Assembly (NCBI GenBank): GCA_029309925.1
Contig: JARKND010000001.1
Location: 2,666,001-2,730,000, forward strand
Length of the DNA stretch: 64,000 nt
Source: Fulvivirgaceae bacterium JP3-4
GTDB lineage: Bacteria; Bacteroidota; Bacteroidia; Cytophagales; Cyclobacteriaceae
Reading direction: 5' to 3'
Under the pieces are notes generated by a model. The model saw only the letters and a list, made by a program, of their open reading frames with translations, was not told the origin of the DNA and did not search any database. This document shows, piece by piece, positions 9,343 through 17,865 of the stretch. The translations under genes and the position numbers were made by a program. Positions within the stretch are counted from its first letter, which is position 1, and each line of letters begins with the position of its first letter.

Positions 9343-9376
9343 GCAGCTTAAAATTTCAAGGAATTATTGAAAAATT

Positions 9377-9415
9377 ATGAAACCTACAATCGAGACCTTC
9401 CGTTATTATAGGTGA
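9377..9415 (+). CDS. Possible leader peptide upstream of a terminator
   Basis: A 12-codon reading frame (MKPTIETFRYYR, then TGA) lies 34 bp after msrA. It is followed 38 bp later by a strong rho-independent terminator. A short ORF ending in an aromatic/arginine cluster and followed by a terminator is the layout of an amino-acid attenuator. However, the next gene (YedK-like) is not biosynthetic and is 206 bp away. Chance is quite possible. Confidence 0.25.
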   Translation: MKPTIETFRYYR

Positions 9416-9453
9416 GTAGAGTAATTCTTCTCATAGGTTTAGGTTTAGGTAAC

Positions 9454-9488
9454 AAAAGAGCTCAGGGACGCTGAGCTCTTTTGCTTTT
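9454..9488 (+). terminator. Rho-independent terminator
   Basis: AAAAGAGCTCAG and CTGAGCTCTTTT form a 12-bp perfect stem with a short loop (GGACG-type), followed by T-rich DNA. It most simply ends the msrA transcript. It could also be the terminator half of an attenuator with the preceding 12-codon frame. Confidence 0.85.
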
Positions 9489-9621
9489 TACGCCCTTTCA
9501 CACTCGGAGCAGCTATATAAACGCGTCTGATTTAGCTTTAGAAATCTTAGTAATCCTTTCCTCCGTGCGCTGCAATTTGAGCACTAGCTGCTATTTTTAA
9601 ACTTCCACCATTGTCTAACAA

Positions 9622-10362
9622 ATGTGCTATCATAAGTCGCTTACTACCAAGTATGAGCAGCTGGCTGAATATTACTCAGCCGCATATTCTGATGTCATGG
9701 CCGAGGTGTATGCGCCACGGTATCATGAAAACGGATTTGACTTTCTGCCAACGCCTATCGTTACTACAGGACGACCGAATGAACTACAGATGTTCCATTG
9801 GGGACTTGTTCCGTTCTGGGTTAAGGATCTCGCTTCCGCACAGAAGCTTCGGGTGTCTACCTTAAATTGTATCAGTGAAGAGATGTTTGAAAAACCATCT
9901 TTCAAAGATGCCGTGAAGGAAGGGAAGCGATGCCTCATTCCATGCACAGGTTTTATGGAGTGGAAATGGCTTGACGAAAAAGGAAAAACCAAAATCCCCT
10001 ACTACATCGGTCTCGCAGACCAACCACTTTTTTCAATCGCGGGTTTGTATTCGCGATGGAAAAACCGCGATACGGATCAATACTATTATTCATACACGGT
10101 GCTGACGACAAAGGCCAATGCTATGATGGATGAAATCCACAACTCGAAACATCGCATGCCGGTGATCCTCCCGCGGGAGTACGAAAAAGATTGGCTAAAT
10201 CCCAATCTCACAAAAGATGACGTGCTGGCGTTGTGTCAACCGCTTGACTCTGCGAGAATGAAAGCTCACACTATTTCGAAATTAATTACCACGAAAGGTG
10301 CAGACACGAATGTTGCGGAGGTTCTCGCAGTGCACGACTACGAGAAGATCAACAGCAAGTGA
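9622..10362 (+). CDS. SOS response-associated peptidase (SRAP/YedK/HMCES family)
   Basis: This 246-aa SRAP protein forms a protective covalent link to abasic sites in single-stranded DNA. The N-terminal MCYHK places the catalytic Cys at position 2, exposed after Met removal. Other conserved parts are FHWGLVPFW, RCLIPCTGFMEWKW (catalytic-region Glu) and NSKHRMPVIL (active-site His). Length is typical for the family. It is a single gene with no SOS-box-like element that I could identify. Confidence 0.93.
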   Translation: MCYHKSLTTKYEQLAEYYSAAYSDVMAEVYAPRYHENGFDFLPTPIVTTGRPNELQMFHWGLVPFWVKDLASAQKLRVSTLNCISEEMFEKPSFKDAVKEGKRCLIPCTGFMEWKWLDEKGKTKIPYYIGLADQPLFSIAGLYSRWKNRDTDQYYYSYTVLTTKANAMMDEIHNSKHRMPVILPREYEKDWLNPNLTKDDVLALCQPLDSARMKAHTISKLITTKGADTNVAEVLAVHDYEKINSK

Positions 10363-10545
10363 CATAACTTCGCCAGCTGCCAACGTACTCACTAACAGCT
10401 ACGATAAGTCTCAATGTAACCCAAGCGGGTATGATCTCGAAAAATCGCCTGCTGTAATACAAAGGTTTTCGTCCAAAGGCATTTTAGAGTATATTGTCTC
10501 ATTCCCGGCAACAAGGGATATAGCTTCGCTTGTAAAAGGCTTGTT

Positions 10546-13251
10546 TTGAAAAAGAGACTCACCATTTTTCTTCTGATGTTCCTTATTGCTTCTGCGGGAG
10601 CAAAAGCACAAAACATTCTGGATTATATTTTCGATGGCAGCGAGCAAGGCAAACCCATCGCTGAAGTTTTCAGGTCGATTGAACAACAGACCTCTGGCAG
10701 GATCTACCTTCTCGATGAGTGGGTATCGCAGTTTCCACCAATGGAGAATCACAAAGGAAAATCCCTCCGCGGTGTCATTGACGAGTTGTTTGGCGACACG
10801 GATCTGTCTTATATTTCGATGTATCCTAACACAGTTGTGCTTGTCAAGGACCCGGGAAGGATGCTGGCTTACCGTGACGCTATACGGGAGGCCTCGCGTG
10901 CTGATCGGGAAGTTGAGCGCTTCGTCATTGGCGATCGTCCGAACTATTCAAATCGACCGGTGACGATCAATGGTACCATCATAGACTCCAAATCTAAAGA
11001 AGGGCTGCCGGGAGCTATTGTAAGTATAGCGAACTCAACATTGCGCGCTACCACTGATGCGCGCGGAAAATTCTCACTTGCTCTTAAACCAGGAGCATAT
11101 GTTATGCACTGTAGTTATGCAAAGTATGAGGACAGAGCAATAGACCTTATCGCTTATGACGATGGTCCCCTTACAATCGCAATGGAGATGTCATCGATAC
11201 AACTTCAGGAAATCGTAATTGAAGACAAGGCTGCCGTTGAACTGACGACACAGCGGATCGGGCAGACAAACCTGTTGATGTCATCCTTAAAGCGCGCTCC
11301 AGCATTACTTGGCGAGGTAGACATCATCAAGCAGGTTCAGGCGCTTCCGGGTGTGACCACCGTTGGGGAAGCAGCTTCCGGATTCAACGTACGTGGGGGC
11401 AGCGTTGATCAGAACCTGATCCTATACGATGGTATTCCCGTTTTCAATACTTCACACATCTTTGGCTTTCTGTCTTCTTTTAACCCTGAAGCCGTTGGCG
11501 AGGTGTCATTTATTCGCGGTGGCATTCCAGCGCGATACGGAGGCCGCGCCTCAAGCGTGCTCGACATCACATCGAAGGAAGGAAGCTATAAACAATGGAA
11601 TGGCAATGCCGGAATCGGCATGATCACAAGCAATGTGATGATCAACGGACCGATCAGAAAAGAAAAGACATCGATGCTGGCTTCATTGCGATCAACTTAC
11701 TCAAACTGGCTAGTCCGATCGATCCGAACTGACTATGGCGACCTCAGCCGAAGTTCCGTTTACTTCTATGACGGCAATGCGAATCTTTTTCACACCATCA
11801 GCAGCACCACAAAACTATCCATAACCAATTATTTTAGTAAGGACGCATTTCGGCTGATCGGAGATTCCACTTTTCAATGGAACAACTATCAGACTTCTGC
11901 CAAACTTGATCATAGCTTTGTCAACGGCATGAATGGCGAATTTGTGGTGGGCGTAGGCACGTATCGCTACAAAGTGATCAACGACAACGTGCGCACCGCT
12001 TCGGAGCATGCCTATCGCATGACAACTACCGTGCTTCGTTCTTCTTTTTCCATAGAGCCCAATGACCATCAACTAAACTTCGGTGCTGAGCTGTTGCACT
12101 ACGGCTTTCAACCGGGCCGATTAAAGCCGACCTCAGCAGAATCCAATACGAAGCGTGTGTCGATGGAGAAACAATTTTCCGCAGAAACTGCCTTGTTTAT
12201 TTCAGATGAAAAAAAGCTCACTGAATCACTGACTGCTGAAGCCGGGCTGCGCCTGCCAGTATTCTTATCGTTCGGCCCATCCACCCAGTACCGGTATGAA
12301 CCCGGACCAATTATACGAAGTGCGGTGATTGATACCGCGCGTTACGGATCAGGCGAAATCTCTAAAGCATATGCGGGCCTGGAGCCGCGGTTATCGCTCC
12401 GCCTGTCGACCGGACAAAACTCTTCTTTGAAATTCGGCTACAATCGCATTTATCAATACTTACACCTTGTCACCAACACAACTGCAGTTACACCGGTTGA
12501 CATCTGGCAACCCAGCGATTATTTCTTTAAGCCACAACGTGCAGACCAGGTTTCACTTGCCTACGTTCAGGAGTCTCAAAACAAAAAAATCAGCGCCTCG
12601 ATCGAGGGGTTCTACAAAATCAATAAGAATGTTGCTGACTTTAAAGATGGCGCTCAGCTCACCTTGAACGATCACCTCGAAACCGAACTGCTCCAGGGAC
12701 GCGGTGAGTCATACGGGATCGAGGCGTTTGTGTCGAGAAACACTGGTCGCCTCACGTATTCAATCAACTATACTTACTCAAGGGCATTTCGGATCGTGAA
12801 TGGCCCTACATCCACGGAGCAGATCAACAACGGCAAACGATATCCTGCGAACTTCGACCAACCTCACATCGGCAATGTGTCGTGGAAGTATAATCTTACG
12901 CGAAGATATTTCTTCACCGGCTACTTTACCTATCACACGGGCAGGCCGGCCACCATACCTGAATCGGCATTTGCGTTCGAGAACATGTACATCGCTTACT
13001 TCTCAGGACGGAATCAATACCGCATTCCAGACTACCATCGCCTGGACCTTGCCTTGGTCATTGAAGGTAGTCATCGTAAACAAAAACGTGTCCAGGGACA
13101 TTGGGTGTTTTCAGTATACAATGTATATGGAAGGAAAAACCCATACGCGGTTTTTTTCAAGAGCACTACCCAGGGCGTGCCTAAACCTTACCAGCTTTCA
13201 ATCGTAGGCACAGCGCTTCCATCTGTCAGTTATAATTTGAAGTTCCAATGA
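10546..13251 (+). CDS. TonB-dependent receptor with N-terminal STN-like and carboxypeptidase-regulatory domains
   Basis: This is a 901-aa outer-membrane receptor. The start is TTG at 10546, preceded by an AAAAGG ribosome-binding site. The signal peptide is MKKRLTIFLLMFLIASAGAKAQ. Domains in order: a secretin/TonB short N-terminal-like module (about 22-105, SIEQQTSGRIYLLDEW, KSLRGVIDELF), a CarboxypepD_reg-like sandwich (about 140-215, INGTIIDSKSKEGLPGAIVSI, TTDARGKFSL), a plug (about 250-345, FNVRGGSVDQNLILYDGIPVFN, SFIRGGIPARYGGRASSV) and a beta-barrel to the end. The STN module suggests FecA-like signalling, but no anti-sigma/sigma pair is adjacent. It overlaps the DUF4249 gene by 4 bp. This receptor/DUF4249 pairing is common in Bacteroidota, and its substrate is unknown. 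Confidence 0.9.
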   Translation: MKKRLTIFLLMFLIASAGAKAQNILDYIFDGSEQGKPIAEVFRSIEQQTSGRIYLLDEWVSQFPPMENHKGKSLRGVIDELFGDTDLSYISMYPNTVVLVKDPGRMLAYRDAIREASRADREVERFVIGDRPNYSNRPVTINGTIIDSKSKEGLPGAIVSIANSTLRATTDARGKFSLALKPGAYVMHCSYAKYEDRAIDLIAYDDGPLTIAMEMSSIQLQEIVIEDKAAVELTTQRIGQTNLLMSSLKRAPALLGEVDIIKQVQALPGVTTVGEAASGFNVRGGSVDQNLILYDGIPVFNTSHIFGFLSSFNPEAVGEVSFIRGGIPARYGGRASSVLDITSKEGSYKQWNGNAGIGMITSNVMINGPIRKEKTSMLASLRSTYSNWLVRSIRTDYGDLSRSSVYFYDGNANLFHTISSTTKLSITNYFSKDAFRLIGDSTFQWNNYQTSAKLDHSFVNGMNGEFVVGVGTYRYKVINDNVRTASEHAYRMTTTVLRSSFSIEPNDHQLNFGAELLHYGFQPGRLKPTSAESNTKRVSMEKQFSAETALFISDEKKLTESLTAEAGLRLPVFLSFGPSTQYRYEPGPIIRSAVIDTARYGSGEISKAYAGLEPRLSLRLSTGQNSSLKFGYNRIYQYLHLVTNTTAVTPVDIWQPSDYFFKPQRADQVSLAYVQESQNKKISASIEGFYKINKNVADFKDGAQLTLNDHLETELLQGRGESYGIEAFVSRNTGRLTYSINYTYSRAFRIVNGPTSTEQINNGKRYPANFDQPHIGNVSWKYNLTRRYFFTGYFTYHTGRPATIPESAFAFENMYIAYFSGRNQYRIPDYHRLDLALVIEGSHRKQKRVQGHWVFSVYNVYGRKNPYAVFFKSTTQGVPKPYQLSIVGTALPSVSYNLKFQ

Positions 13252-14381
13252 TGCAGTTCGATCGACACATATCTTTGCGGAGACGTCACTGGGTGGCAAG
13301 CATTCTGTTACTGCTGGCTTGTGTCGACCCGATTGATTTTGAAGTCCCTCCTGCTTTTGAGCAGATCGTTGTTGAAGGACAGATCACCGATAAGCCTGGA
13401 CCCTATAGCGTAAAGATCTCACGGGCAGTCAGTGTAAGCGAGCAAGCACAAACACCTGGCCCTGTGACGGGCGCGCAAGTCACCTTGTTCGATGATGAGG
13501 GTGCATCTGAACCTCTTGTCGATCAGGGCAACGGACTGTACCTGACGTCAGGAGCAATGCAGGGACGCGTTGGTCATCGCTATCATATCCGCATCGAGGT
13601 GGATGGAAAAGTTTTTGAGTCGGAGCCCGACCTTCTCAACCCTGTGGGCGAAGTCACGGCAATCCGATATGAATTTGAAGCCCGGACCAAGACATTGCCG
13701 TATGGTGAATTTAAAGATGATGTCTTTAACATTTACATCGATTCTGATGCCGGCCCGGCACAGGAGAAATTTGTGCGCTGGCGCTTTACCGGAACCTATA
13801 AAGTCTTGACCAATCCAGAGTTGCACGAGACGCTTGCGCTTGAGTACTGGTACAAAACGCCATTGCCATGTAGCGGCTACGTTGTGGTTCCGTTCATACC
13901 CGGTGGCAGACTGGAGAAACGCTCGGAGTGTACGTGTTGCACATGCTGGGCTAACCATTACGAACCTGCACCTCAACTTTCAGATACGCAGTTTGTGGAA
14001 GGAGGAAAATTCAATAACATTAAAGTCGGGGAAGTGCCTATTAACAGCGCCTCGTTCTACGACCGCTACCTCGTACACGTAGAACAAATCAGCTTATCAC
14101 AGGCCGCGTTCGACTTTTTCAGACTTGTGAGAGCGCAGAAGGAAGGTGCGCTGAGTTTATTCCAGCCACCGTCTGCAGAAATCAAGGGTAACGTGAGCGC
14201 TATAGGTAATTCTACACCGGTTGTCGGACTGTTCTACGCTTCGGCCATAAGTTCGAAAGTTATTTTCCTCAAGTCGGATGTGGTGCCTTACAACTTACCA
14301 CCTATTGACTTTTCGACAGACGAGTGCTACAAGTACTACGAAAATGCATCAACTACAAAACCTGCACTGTGGGAAGATTAA
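13248..14381 (+). CDS. DUF4249-family lipoprotein
   Basis: This 377-aa protein has a hydrophobic N-terminus ending in a lipobox-like LLLLACVDP, then a beta-rich body starting VVEGQITDKPGPYSVKISRAVSVSE, characteristic of DUF4249 proteins. An unusual cysteine cluster, SECTCCTCW, lies near residue 225 and resembles the conserved Cys-Trp region of the family. DUF4249 proteins are encoded beside TonB receptors and are thought to be their surface or periplasmic partners. Translation is coupled to the receptor by a 4-bp overlap. Molecular function unknown. Confidence 0.85.
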   Translation: MMQFDRHISLRRRHWVASILLLLACVDPIDFEVPPAFEQIVVEGQITDKPGPYSVKISRAVSVSEQAQTPGPVTGAQVTLFDDEGASEPLVDQGNGLYLTSGAMQGRVGHRYHIRIEVDGKVFESEPDLLNPVGEVTAIRYEFEARTKTLPYGEFKDDVFNIYIDSDAGPAQEKFVRWRFTGTYKVLTNPELHETLALEYWYKTPLPCSGYVVVPFIPGGRLEKRSECTCCTCWANHYEPAPQLSDTQFVEGGKFNNIKVGEVPINSASFYDRYLVHVEQISLSQAAFDFFRLVRAQKEGALSLFQPPSAEIKGNVSAIGNSTPVVGLFYASAISSKVIFLKSDVVPYNLPPIDFSTDECYKYYENASTTKPALWED

Positions 14382-16057
14382 TCAGCGCTGAGAGCCTTGT
14401 TAATGCGGGGAATTACATCCGATACTGTTTGTTCCTGGCTGCGTTTCATCTTGCGCAACCTGTGACCGGCCAGTCGGACAAGGGGCATTCATTTCAAATA
14501 GAGTCGCATCAGGATAAATATTTCCCTGGTGACACAGTGTTTCTGAAGGCATATTTTCTGGATTCAAATCGGAAAGGCGTGATAGGCAAACACATGGCGA
14601 GCGTTCATCTTGTTAATAATCAGGGAAAGTCCATCATGGTATCAAGATTCAATGTGCTGGCAGGTATTGGCCATAACCAGCTGATCCTGCCCGACTCGAT
14701 GCCATCTGGCTTTTACAATGTAACGGCCTTCATGCCGCCAGTCGAAAGTGGCTCACCCCATACCGCGCTAAAAACAATTGCAGTGGTAAACGACAGCGCA
14801 GTGGTTCCATTGCCCCAGAATAGCCAAACAAACCTTACTGAGAGTCCTCATGAAGCTGCCAGCGCTGTGATCAAGCCGGGGCGTCACCGTTACGGCCGTA
14901 GAGAATCTGTGGCGATCCAAGTACAGCTTCTGGACCAATTCCAAAAACCAATTGAAGGGGAATTTTCTATTTCCGTTTACAACAAAAGTCTTGGCGTCAG
15001 AGACACACTTTTGCATGGGGAAAATTCGCAGAAAAATTTTTCAAACAGAGTAACTCCGGAATCCCTTAATGTTTTCCAGAAAACAGGCAACATCTTTAAT
15101 GCTGTCTCCGGGAAAATGGTACCGGACAACACGCAGGTGCTATTTTATCTGCAACGGGAGCAATGGTATCATCAGACATTTACTTTGAAAGGGCGCGTCA
15201 GATTGAATTTGCCGCAGTTTGCAGGCGAAGATGAACTTTTCTACCTGGCAGAATCGCCACGGGGAGAAATCATAAAAGTAAGGATCGAATGGGACTCAGC
15301 CGAGGCGCAGCAATTTGACAGGGCCCCGGAGCGCCAACTGCTTCCAAGGCCCGATGCATACGCAACTTACCGGAAACATGCCCGACTGATCGATCGGTCA
15401 TACAGTGCATTCGTTTCGCCTTCCGTTCAAGGAAATGCACATTTGCACGAGGAGAATTTTGACCTGGTCGAGCCGGACAATATTATAGAGCCGGACAACT
15501 ACGTTCCTTTTCAGAATCTTGCAGAAATGATCCGTGAAGTAATTCCAGCACTGTACCACCGCAAGCACGGAGAAACAGACGTAGTACGGCTTAACCTGCC
15601 GAATCCACTCACAGCGACAAATAACCCGGTGTACATTATCGATGGCAAGGCGACCACCGACACGAAATATTTTCTTTCAATTCCGCCCTCAGAGATTGAT
15701 CAGATCGGGCTTGTAAAAGATCCGAAGAAGCTTCTCCCCCTTCGCCTTTTTGGTAAAAATGGTATCGTCATTATAAAATCCAGATCAGGACAGTTTGTCC
15801 CCAGGACAATGGATAAGGCTAACATTGTAAAGGGTTTAGATGCATCGCTACCGTTCCGCAGTACGGCACCAAGTTCAAACGCACCAGCGTTTCGGGCAAC
15901 GTTATATTGGCAGCCTTCTGTGTCAACAGATAAGTCAGGACGCGCCACACTTACTTTTTATACTACTGATGATGTCGGTGAAATGATAATCGAAGTGAGA
16001 GGTATAACGATGGAAGGAACACATTTTACTTCCCGATCGGGTTTTGAAATAAAATAA
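14324..16057 (+). CDS. MG2-domain-like secreted protein with TonB-plug-like segment
   Basis: This 577-aa protein overlaps the DUF4249 gene by 58 bp if the only usable ATG (14324) is taken. The apparent signal sequence (YIRYCLFLAAFHLAQPVTGQS) starts about 30 residues in, so a non-ATG start nearer 14400 is possible. After it comes an alpha-2-macroglobulin MG2-like sandwich (FQIESHQDKYFPGDTVFLKAY...). The middle-to-late part has NPVYIIDGK...IDQIGLVKDP...GKNGIVIIKSRSG, which resembles the plug of TonB receptors. The C-terminus (SGRATLTFYTTDDVGEMIIEV) is another sandwich. The family is common in Bacteroidota beside TonB receptors; its role is unknown. Confidence 0.8.
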   Translation: MLQVLRKCINYKTCTVGRLISAESLVNAGNYIRYCLFLAAFHLAQPVTGQSDKGHSFQIESHQDKYFPGDTVFLKAYFLDSNRKGVIGKHMASVHLVNNQGKSIMVSRFNVLAGIGHNQLILPDSMPSGFYNVTAFMPPVESGSPHTALKTIAVVNDSAVVPLPQNSQTNLTESPHEAASAVIKPGRHRYGRRESVAIQVQLLDQFQKPIEGEFSISVYNKSLGVRDTLLHGENSQKNFSNRVTPESLNVFQKTGNIFNAVSGKMVPDNTQVLFYLQREQWYHQTFTLKGRVRLNLPQFAGEDELFYLAESPRGEIIKVRIEWDSAEAQQFDRAPERQLLPRPDAYATYRKHARLIDRSYSAFVSPSVQGNAHLHEENFDLVEPDNIIEPDNYVPFQNLAEMIREVIPALYHRKHGETDVVRLNLPNPLTATNNPVYIIDGKATTDTKYFLSIPPSEIDQIGLVKDPKKLLPLRLFGKNGIVIIKSRSGQFVPRTMDKANIVKGLDASLPFRSTAPSSNAPAFRATLYWQPSVSTDKSGRATLTFYTTDDVGEMIIEVRGITMEGTHFTSRSGFEIK

Positions 16058-16185
16058 AAACCAGATGAACACGCCACCACATGCGGTTAATCAGCACGGT
16101 AAACATTTCTCAAAATTCAACGCTGTGTCATCCAGTCGAACAACAAGAAAAAAGTTAACTTAATACTATCAACAACCCTCCATCA

Positions 16186-17475
16186 ATGAATGCTTTTAAC
16201 GCGGTAATGATAAGGCGGCTCTGCTCAGTTTGTCTGGTAGTGGCACTTTCAACTGGAATTAACGCTTGTGATGACGAAGACCTCGGTCCAAAGGCAACAC
16301 TTCTCACAGTTAACATTCAAGCAGATTACTTCCCAGGTGAGTTTGACGTTTGGATGTTTATCTCGAATAATAATGGAAGCCCCATCGATGTCCGACAGGT
16401 CAACGATTCCACCGCGGTGAAATTTACCGGCACAACCCAGACAAGCCTGACGCTTACGATCTTCACAGCTTACACACAGCCATCTTCAAACACGGGGATG
16501 TGGACGTCATTTTCACTCGAAAGTTTTCAGCAGCTCGAGCCTGGGGCGATTATCACACTCGAGCATAGCACATCCAATCATTTGCAAATTCCTGAAGTGC
16601 TCGGCACAAGCGCGTTCGCACTGCACAACTACGATGATTCAGGAAAACCGCAAGATGCCCTTTCATTCACTGATGGCGTTTCACTTCCATACACCATCCT
16701 TACCTATAATAATATCACATACAGCCAGAACACGTTTTCTGCACAATTGAATGTACGAAAGGATCCATCCAGAATGCTGATCACAACATACCGCGATGAT
16801 CTGCCCGTGTATCAGTGGCTGGAGAACGTTAAACCGGGAGTGCCGATTGAAGCAGATTACAACCTCTTCATGCCAAGCAAGACAATATCAGTAAACAAAC
16901 AAATTGGATATGGCTTTGTCAAAAGTGATGATGGCGCGCACGAGGCGCTCGGTTATGCGCTTTGTGATCTTCACGCTCGTCAAATATCAGCCTCATCCAA
17001 CCTTTCGCAATTGCCGAAGCTGGGTTACATTGATGGGTTTCAGAAATATTCCGTTAACGTTGCACTCAATCCTTTGCACGAAGAGAAAAATGTTTACTAT
17101 AGCAAAAGAGGAACGATACCACAATCTATCAACTTACCTGACTTTCCGCTTTCGTTGATCAACGATCACCTTTCAGGTGTTTCACTGACAAGCACTGCGA
17201 AGTACACCTATAAACAAGCGTTCTTTACACAATCGACTCCGGAAGCGCAGCTAAGCTGGAGCCTGCATAGCGGACAGCAGGAATTTAAGACACCTTCGGT
17301 GCCTGGTGCAATTAAAGGCCATTACCCCAAATTGCCTCTCGATGACGTCAGGCTGACTATAGCCAATTATACAGATTGCCTCGATGGCTATACTTATCAG
17401 GAACGGATCAACGACCTGTTGCAAGAAAGATCGCGAACGGAATTTGAGGAATTCAGGTATTCGCTGCGTCAGTGA
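16186..17475 (+). CDS. Hypothetical lipoprotein
   Basis: This 429-aa protein has a signal peptide and likely lipidated Cys (MNAFNAVMIRRLCSVCLVVALSTGINAC, then DDEDLGP, an acidic export-type tether). The rest is beta-rich with no domain that I recognise. It lies 128 bp after the MG2-like gene on the same strand and closes the TonB receptor region, so a surface-exposed accessory role is possible. No terminator is obvious directly after it. Confidence 0.75.
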   Translation: MNAFNAVMIRRLCSVCLVVALSTGINACDDEDLGPKATLLTVNIQADYFPGEFDVWMFISNNNGSPIDVRQVNDSTAVKFTGTTQTSLTLTIFTAYTQPSSNTGMWTSFSLESFQQLEPGAIITLEHSTSNHLQIPEVLGTSAFALHNYDDSGKPQDALSFTDGVSLPYTILTYNNITYSQNTFSAQLNVRKDPSRMLITTYRDDLPVYQWLENVKPGVPIEADYNLFMPSKTISVNKQIGYGFVKSDDGAHEALGYALCDLHARQISASSNLSQLPKLGYIDGFQKYSVNVALNPLHEEKNVYYSKRGTIPQSINLPDFPLSLINDHLSGVSLTSTAKYTYKQAFFTQSTPEAQLSWSLHSGQQEFKTPSVPGAIKGHYPKLPLDDVRLTIANYTDCLDGYTYQERINDLLQERSRTEFEEFRYSLRQ

Positions 17476-17605
17476 GCATCCCAGCTATTATTCTGAGACC
17501 TGTTTGAAAAGAAAAAGCAGTCTCACCATCTGTGCGACTGCTTCTAAGAACAACGAAAAGACCCTCTCGTAAAAACGCTGTTCCTGCCGTTAGGCTGAAT
17601 TAAAA

Positions 17606-17746
17606 CTAATAAGAATCCACAGTCGGCAGTACCTCATTCGTGATAATATCCCGGATTTCAGTTAGTTCTTTAGAATTATTCACGATCGATTGATGTCCAA
17701 CTACGCTCATTTGATATAGGGAGAAATCCAACGCGTTGATCCGCAT
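17606..17746 (-). pseudogene. Small ORF or 3' remnant of a membrane-anchored protein gene
   Basis: On the minus strand an open frame runs about 78 codons from 17836 to the TAG at 17606. The part before the ATG at 17746 encodes a hydrophobic stretch (TVTLLVFGLLTNAFKSII), so it looks like the tail of a longer signal-anchored protein that lost its 5' end. From the ATG the frame gives 46 residues (MRINALDFSLYQMSVVGH...TVDSY). The upstream frame overlaps a terminator hairpin. The rest of the 390-bp gap (17476-17865) shows nothing else. Confidence 0.3.
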
Positions 17747-17811
17747 AGTGTCAGTACTTACATTCGTTTCGATAATTGACTTAAAGGCATTCGTCAGTAG
17801 CCCAAAAACAA

Positions 17812-17846
17812 GAAGCGTAACAGTTCTTTCGAACGTTACGCTTTCT
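17812..17846. terminator. Hairpin terminator after the HAMP-GAF-PAS gene
   Basis: AGCGTAAC (17814-17821) and GTTACGCT (17835-17842) form an 8-bp stem, with T-rich DNA on the plus side. It lies 20 bp beyond the stop of the minus-strand sensor gene, between two convergent transcription units. Confidence 0.6.
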
Positions 17847-17865
17847 TACTTCAGGTAGGTAGGTA

